Virus record (IMG/VR): IMGVR_UViG_3300037584_000261
Coordinates: 1-24,848 of that record
Origin: a virus
Length of the DNA: 24,848 nt
Direction: 5' to 3' (one strand)
Below, piece after piece: positions 22,297 to 24,848 of the stretch. The notes beneath the pieces are model-generated. The model was given only the letters and a program-made list of their open reading frames with translations, did not search any database and had not been told where the DNA came from. A program made the position numbers and the translations under genes. Position 1 is the stretch's first letter; the number at the start of each line of letters is the position of its first letter.

Positions 22297-22576
22297 CCGA
22301 TATTCCTTCACTTGCTGATTTTTGGTGAAGAGGTATCTGAGGATCATCTTTATTCTCAAACACTCTAAAGAAAGCTACAAGATCTCCTTTGTTATACTCC
22401 TTAGAGCTATCCTTCTTGTAGATCTTAATATCCTTAGCACCTGGTACTGATGATCTTTCTTTTGTTTCCTTATCCCAGTTAGATGCATTCCATTCTTCAA
22501 TGATGTACTCACCTTCTGGTAAGCTGTATCCTTTCATAACCTTATAGTTACGATTGCTATGCGTTGGTCCACTCAT
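22277..22576 (-). CDS. 99-residue protein with SSB-like C-terminal tip
   Basis: The protein begins MSGPTHSNRNYKVMKGYSLP, contains a beta-type core (EGEYIIEEWNASNWDK, then AKDIKIYKK and KGDLVAFFRVFENKDDPQ), then a flexible stretch ending SDDPIPF. An acidic-(D/P)-IPF end is the hallmark of bacterial single-stranded DNA-binding proteins (E. coli SSB ends DDDIPF), which uses it to recruit repair and replication partners. At 99 residues it is shorter than a normal OB-fold SSB, and I cannot confirm an OB fold. It follows the noncoding control region and precedes the packaging genes, with AAGGA upstream of the ATG. A diverged SSB or an SSB-tip mimic are both possible. Confidence 0.55.
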   Translation of the reverse strand: MSGPTHSNRNYKVMKGYSLPEGEYIIEEWNASNWDKETKERSSVPGAKDIKIYKKDSSKEYNKGDLVAFFRVFENKDDPQIPLHQKSASEGISDDPIPF

Positions 22577-22608
22577 ATATTTCCTTTTCCTTTTATGTTT
22601 CCTTTTTT

Positions 22609-22656
22609 AAGTGAGGCTGCTTTGACTAGCCTAGGATGAGAAAGCCTACCCCACTT
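22609..22656 (-). promoter_or_regulatory. Structured 5' leader with alternative hairpins
   Basis: Plus-strand AAGTG (22609-22613) pairs with CACTT (22652-22656) as outer arms. Inside, AGGCT (22614-22618) can pair with either AGCCT at 22628-22632 or AGCCT at 22643-22647, giving two mutually exclusive hairpins. On the minus strand this lies about 33 bases before the start of the 99-residue gene, and no U run follows, so it is not an intrinsic terminator. It could be an RNA switch or protein-binding leader. I do not recognise a known riboswitch class. Confidence 0.35.
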
Positions 22657-22710
22657 ATAAACTAAATAACTAACTCAATATAGTTATAACCTAGAGAAAG
22701 TTATGTGAAC

Positions 22711-22739
22711 ATACTAAATGATTTGTAAAATAATTGCAA
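22711..22739 (-). promoter_or_regulatory. Candidate sigma-70 promoter for leader and SSB-like gene
   Basis: On the minus strand TTGCAA (plus 22734-22739) and TAGTAT (plus 22711-22716) are separated by 17 bases. Each matches four of six consensus bases. Transcription would start near 22704 and run through the structured leader into the 99-residue gene. Its place in the only long noncoding region makes it plausible, but AT-rich DNA often gives such matches by chance. Confidence 0.3.
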
Positions 22740-22744
22740 AAAAA

Positions 22745-22786
22745 TTGTGAGTTATCCCCCCATATAGTATGACGCGAGGGGGGGGC
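22745..22786. other. Noncoding C-run/G-run element with DnaA-box-like site (candidate origin)
   Basis: Within the 315-base noncoding stretch 22577-22891, six C (22756-22761) and eight G (22778-22785) are separated by 16 bases and could pair as a hairpin. They are extreme in DNA that is otherwise AT-rich, with long A runs just to the left. The sequence GTTATCCCCC holds TTATCCCCC (22752-22760), which matches the DnaA box TTATCCACA at seven of nine positions. The phage encodes a DnaA-box-binding-domain protein two genes away. An origin or control site is therefore a reasonable but unproven reading. The rest of the gap (about 22828-22891) shows nothing clear. Confidence 0.3.
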
Positions 22787-22827
22787 AAGGTGTGTCTTTT
22801 CTGCAACACCTGGCCTTTTTTATTTTT
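22784..22827 (+). terminator. Plus-strand intrinsic terminator
   Basis: GGC-A-AGGTGT (22784-22793) pairs with ACACCT-G-GCC (22806-22815), nine pairs with one A/G mismatch around a 12-base loop. It is followed at once by TTTTTTATTTTT (22816-22827). This is a textbook rho-independent terminator, but it faces the plus strand, where no gene is visible. On the minus strand the same hairpin is followed by C and G, not U, so it would not stop leftward transcription. It may end a small plus-strand RNA or block antisense transcription. Confidence 0.6.
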
Positions 22828-22891
22828 GCTGGAGGACTGCGTTATCTAGGCTGCATTTATAAAATGTAAATGTTCCTTTACGACTTATAAA

Positions 22892-23737
22892 TTACCTAGG
22901 CATCTTCATTTTCCTGGATAGTTTCTTTACCATATCCTGGACCAGTTCCTTATTGTTATTAGGCTTGTCTTTCTTAACAAATACATCCTTATAAAAGATT
23001 ATTCTTTTGGGGCAGTCCTTCCTATTATTCCTTCTCCAGATAAGTATCTCCCTAATTCTAGCAGCAGCCCTGGCCTCGGTAAGTCCATTCTGTACCCATT
23101 CAGAAACCATATTCTCATCATCAATACTATATTGAACCAGAGTTCCGAAAATCTCTTCGGTTATTCTTACAAACCTATTTAATATGTTTCTGACTATAGG
23201 GTATATATGATTGTTCTTTGGGTTGTTATGCATGTACTCTGACTGCATATCTGGATATGTATTGGGAACCATATTAGAACTATTCTTATCTACTGACTTA
23301 TGTACTCTAGGTGCATAATTCTTTTTACCCCCACCTTTAGGACCTATGTGTATTTCTGGTTTATCTTCATAGGATCTGTCCTTATCTGGTACCATAGCTA
23401 AAGCATCCTCTTCCTTAATCTTAGGATCAAACACCATAAAGTATTTGTTACCTTTGAGGCCAGGATGTTTCTTAGCATAGCGAATATAATCCCACTCAAT
23501 AAGTTTCTTAATATGTCTTGAAACAGTTGATTGGGTTATGTGCAAGTTCCTGGCTATAGTTAATTGGTTCGGCCAACAGACACCTTGCCTGGATGTGTAG
23601 TTACCAAGTGCTGCAAGGATCATGAAGGTTCTTGGATAAGTCTTGAACCTTTTATCTATTACAGCTCTTTGAGGCAGTACACAAAAGTGGCCAGGTGTTC
23701 TGCCTTTACCATAATCAGCTTTCTTTTTATCACTCAT
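22892..23737 (-). CDS. Winged-helix replication / regulatory protein
   Basis: A 281-residue protein with a winged helix-turn-helix at about residues 33-105. The core reads TFMILAALGNYT, then CWPNQLTIARNLHITQSTVS, then RHIKKLIEWDYIRYAKK. This resembles the N-terminal domain of phage and plasmid replication proteins (helix-turn-helix 36/RepA type). The middle (about 110-165) is polar and probably flexible. The C-terminal part (about 175-281) is helical, with RIREILIWRRNNRKDCPKRI, and may contact a helicase or primase. It starts in an ATGA overlap with the methyltransferase gene and is the last gene before the noncoding control region, so initiation of phage replication or transcription control is likely. 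Confidence 0.7.
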   Translation of the reverse strand: MSDKKKADYGKGRTPGHFCVLPQRAVIDKRFKTYPRTFMILAALGNYTSRQGVCWPNQLTIARNLHITQSTVSRHIKKLIEWDYIRYAKKHPGLKGNKYFMVFDPKIKEEDALAMVPDKDRSYEDKPEIHIGPKGGGKKNYAPRVHKSVDKNSSNMVPNTYPDMQSEYMHNNPKNNHIYPIVRNILNRFVRITEEIFGTLVQYSIDDENMVSEWVQNGLTEARAAARIREILIWRRNNRKDCPKRIIFYKDVFVKKDKPNNNKELVQDMVKKLSRKMKMPR

Positions 23738-24273
23738 ATTTCGTTACCCCAAACATCCCAGCCTGGAGTTTTTTGTCTTGCAAATAATTCTATTCTTGGA
23801 AGATCACCACAAAGCTCAACAATTCTATCTCTAACACAATCTGGTTTTCTTGAATGTTCTCTTAAATTATCAATAACAAGTTGTTTTACTTTTTTAGAAT
23901 GTCTTTTAAATTTACCTTTTCTACCTATCAAACAAATTTCACAATTTGAATTAGTGTAAAAACCTAAACCAGAATAAAAAGATCCTTTCTTATTTGTTTT
24001 TACCCATGTGAAAGCTACAGTTTTATAAACAAACTGCCATGATTTTAAAACCTCTATTCCTTCAATTAAATTAGGATAAGTAACCCAAAGAAACAAAATA
24101 CAATTATCATCAGATATTTGATTTATAGGTAATTGTTTTATTTGATTTAAAGATAAAGTTTTATAATGAGCTGATACATCACCATGAGATTTACCTTTAC
24201 CTTGAAAATTATTATAAGTCCAAGGTGGATCAGCATAAATAATCTGATACTTTTTATTTGGTAGATTATTCAT
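23734..24273 (-). CDS. MT-A70-family adenine N6-methyltransferase
   Basis: A 179-residue DNA (or RNA) adenine methyltransferase of the MT-A70 type. The catalytic DPPW is at residues 15-18 (IIYADPPWTY). Further marks are CILFLWVTYP at about 58-67, the AdoMet-binding-region motifs around TNSNCEICLIGRKGK (107-121) and a closing REHSRKPDCV plus LPRIELFARQKTPGWDVWGNE. All conserved parts are present, so it is probably active and may protect phage DNA from restriction or mark it. A hand count of 480 bases inside it gives about 27% G+C, against about 37% in the next gene, suggesting separate acquisition. Overlaps on both sides (8 and 4 bases) keep it in the operon. Confidence 0.88.
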   Translation of the reverse strand: MNNLPNKKYQIIYADPPWTYNNFQGKGKSHGDVSAHYKTLSLNQIKQLPINQISDDNCILFLWVTYPNLIEGIEVLKSWQFVYKTVAFTWVKTNKKGSFYSGLGFYTNSNCEICLIGRKGKFKRHSKKVKQLVIDNLREHSRKPDCVRDRIVELCGDLPRIELFARQKTPGWDVWGNEI

Positions 24274-24802
24274 TATCTGGTTGGGCCTCTGACTTTAGCT
24301 TTGCCTCTAGCTTAGCAAAATCAGACCACAATTCTATTCCACTTTCTTTTTTAATACTCCAGCAATTCTTTTTATCTCTCTTCAATCTTACATGGTGAAT
24401 GACAGTTGTATGATCTCTGTTACCACATGCTCGGCCAATCGCTGGTTGAGATGAATGAGTAAGCTCGTTGCATAAGTTGATATATACAGATCTAACTCTT
24501 ACAAGATCAGCATGTCTTTTATCAGACTTAATATCAGTAGGACCTACCTCAAAGTAATCGCAGACAGCCTCAAGTATATCAGAGATCCATACTCTCTTAG
24601 CTCTCTCTTCTGGTTTAGGTCTATACTTATCTCTTCTCTTCAATACTCGGAGCTCATCCATTAACTTATCTATCTTGCTCTCCAGGTAGTCTATTCTTTT
24701 TTTAATACCATCATCTTTAGATTGGACAATAGGTACAGATCTTTGTTGTACATATTCAAAACCAGGTGGTGGTTTGATTACATTATTTGGTATCTTTGTC
24801 AT
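24266..24802 (-). CDS. DnaA domain IV-like DNA-binding protein
   Basis: A 178-residue protein with a coiled coil at about 31-57 (KKRIDYLESKIDKLMDELRV). A DnaA C-terminal DNA-binding domain follows at about 70-146. The latter has ILEAVCDYFEVGPTDIKSDK, then RVRSVYINLCNELT, then the signature GNRDHTTVIHH (127-137), equivalent to the bacterial GGRDHTTVLHA that reads DnaA boxes. The AAA+ ATPase and the N-terminal DnaB-binding domain of DnaA are missing. The protein might dimerise by the coiled coil and bind host or phage DnaA boxes, to start replication or to block host initiation. The ATG at 24802 has GAGG six bases upstream. The same frame stays open to the window edge, so a longer start cannot be excluded. 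Confidence 0.82.
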   Translation of the reverse strand: MTKIPNNVIKPPPGFEYVQQRSVPIVQSKDDGIKKRIDYLESKIDKLMDELRVLKRRDKYRPKPEERAKRVWISDILEAVCDYFEVGPTDIKSDKRHADLVRVRSVYINLCNELTHSSQPAIGRACGNRDHTTVIHHVRLKRDKKNCWSIKKESGIELWSDFAKLEAKLKSEAQPDNE

Positions 24803-24848
24803 TCTTATCCTCTTTCTTTTTAGGTTTGAATGGATAGATATGTACTCC
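24783..24848 (-). CDS. Partial C-terminus of an unidentified gene
   Basis: A frame enters from the right edge and ends at TAA 24783, encoding GVHIYPFKPKKKEDKNDKDT plus K. Its end overlaps the DnaA-like gene start by 20 bases, like other junctions in the operon, and the charged lysine/aspartate tail looks like a real protein end. Only 21 residues are visible, so no function can be assigned. The alternative is that the DnaA-like frame itself extends here. Confidence 0.4.
   Translation of the reverse strand, partial: GVHIYPFKPKKKEDKNDKDTK

Noticed and set aside
22778-22785. Run of eight G as a sequencing or assembly artefact
   Set aside because: It is in noncoding DNA next to a matching C run and a well-formed terminator, so it could be genuine; it cannot be tested from one sequence and is kept only as part of the candidate origin.
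22843-22891. Short minus-strand frame starting near 22855 before the control region
   Set aside because: It closes after four codons and has no ribosome-binding site.

Overview
The window looks like most of the structural half, plus part of the replication half, of a T7-like podovirus (short-tailed phage). The low G+C (roughly one third), the AGA/TTA-rich codon use, the tightly packed reading frames and the marine-style tail modules suggest a marine alphaproteobacterial phage, perhaps infecting SAR11 or a relative. That host guess is inference. Every gene I can support lies on the minus strand, so genes are transcribed from high to low coordinates. Neighbours are mostly joined by TAATG or ATGA overlaps, which points to translational coupling along long operons. 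No phage RNA polymerase, DNA polymerase, integrase, endolysin, tRNA or CRISPR is visible; some of these may lie outside the window.

Right end (about 22.3-24.8 kb), replication and DNA metabolism, in transcription order: the tail of an unidentified gene, a protein carrying only the DnaA box-binding domain, an MT-A70-type adenine methyltransferase on unusually AT-rich DNA, a winged-helix replication-type protein, a 315-base noncoding region, and a 99-residue protein ending in an SSB-like tip (DDPIPF). The noncoding region holds C and G runs, a DnaA-box-like site, the only clear plus-strand terminator and a structured leader, so it is my best candidate for an origin or control region.

Middle right (about 18.4-22.3 kb), packaging and accessory genes: small terminase, a basic 49-residue protein, an unknown 69-residue protein, a PP-loop sulfurtransferase-like (PAPS-reductase family) protein, the large terminase with a GTG start, a 34-residue membrane peptide, a 52-residue protein and a GNAT acetyltransferase.

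Middle (about 16.7-18.4 kb): a run of about ten very small coupled genes. They include a five-cysteine 29-residue peptide, two related basic proteins in tandem, a 45-residue protein with a perfect EF-hand loop, and a 36-residue membrane peptide. Several are too short for routine gene calling and were read directly from the DNA.

Left two thirds (about 0-16.7 kb), morphogenesis: portal, Bbp19-like protein, scaffold, a 159-base control gap, major capsid protein, probable decoration protein, an intrinsic terminator placed as in T7 after the capsid genes, tail tubular proteins A and B, four presumed internal virion or ejection proteins, and a tail fibre with a T7 gp17-like N-terminus. The fibre carries a cupredoxin-like domain with an apparently complete type 1 copper ligand set. 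It is followed by a second fibre or receptor-binding protein, a small acidic protein, an XhlA/holin-like protein and the start of a signal-peptide-bearing protein cut by the window edge. Together the genes describe replication initiation, DNA packaging, capsid and tail assembly, ejection, host binding and probably lysis.
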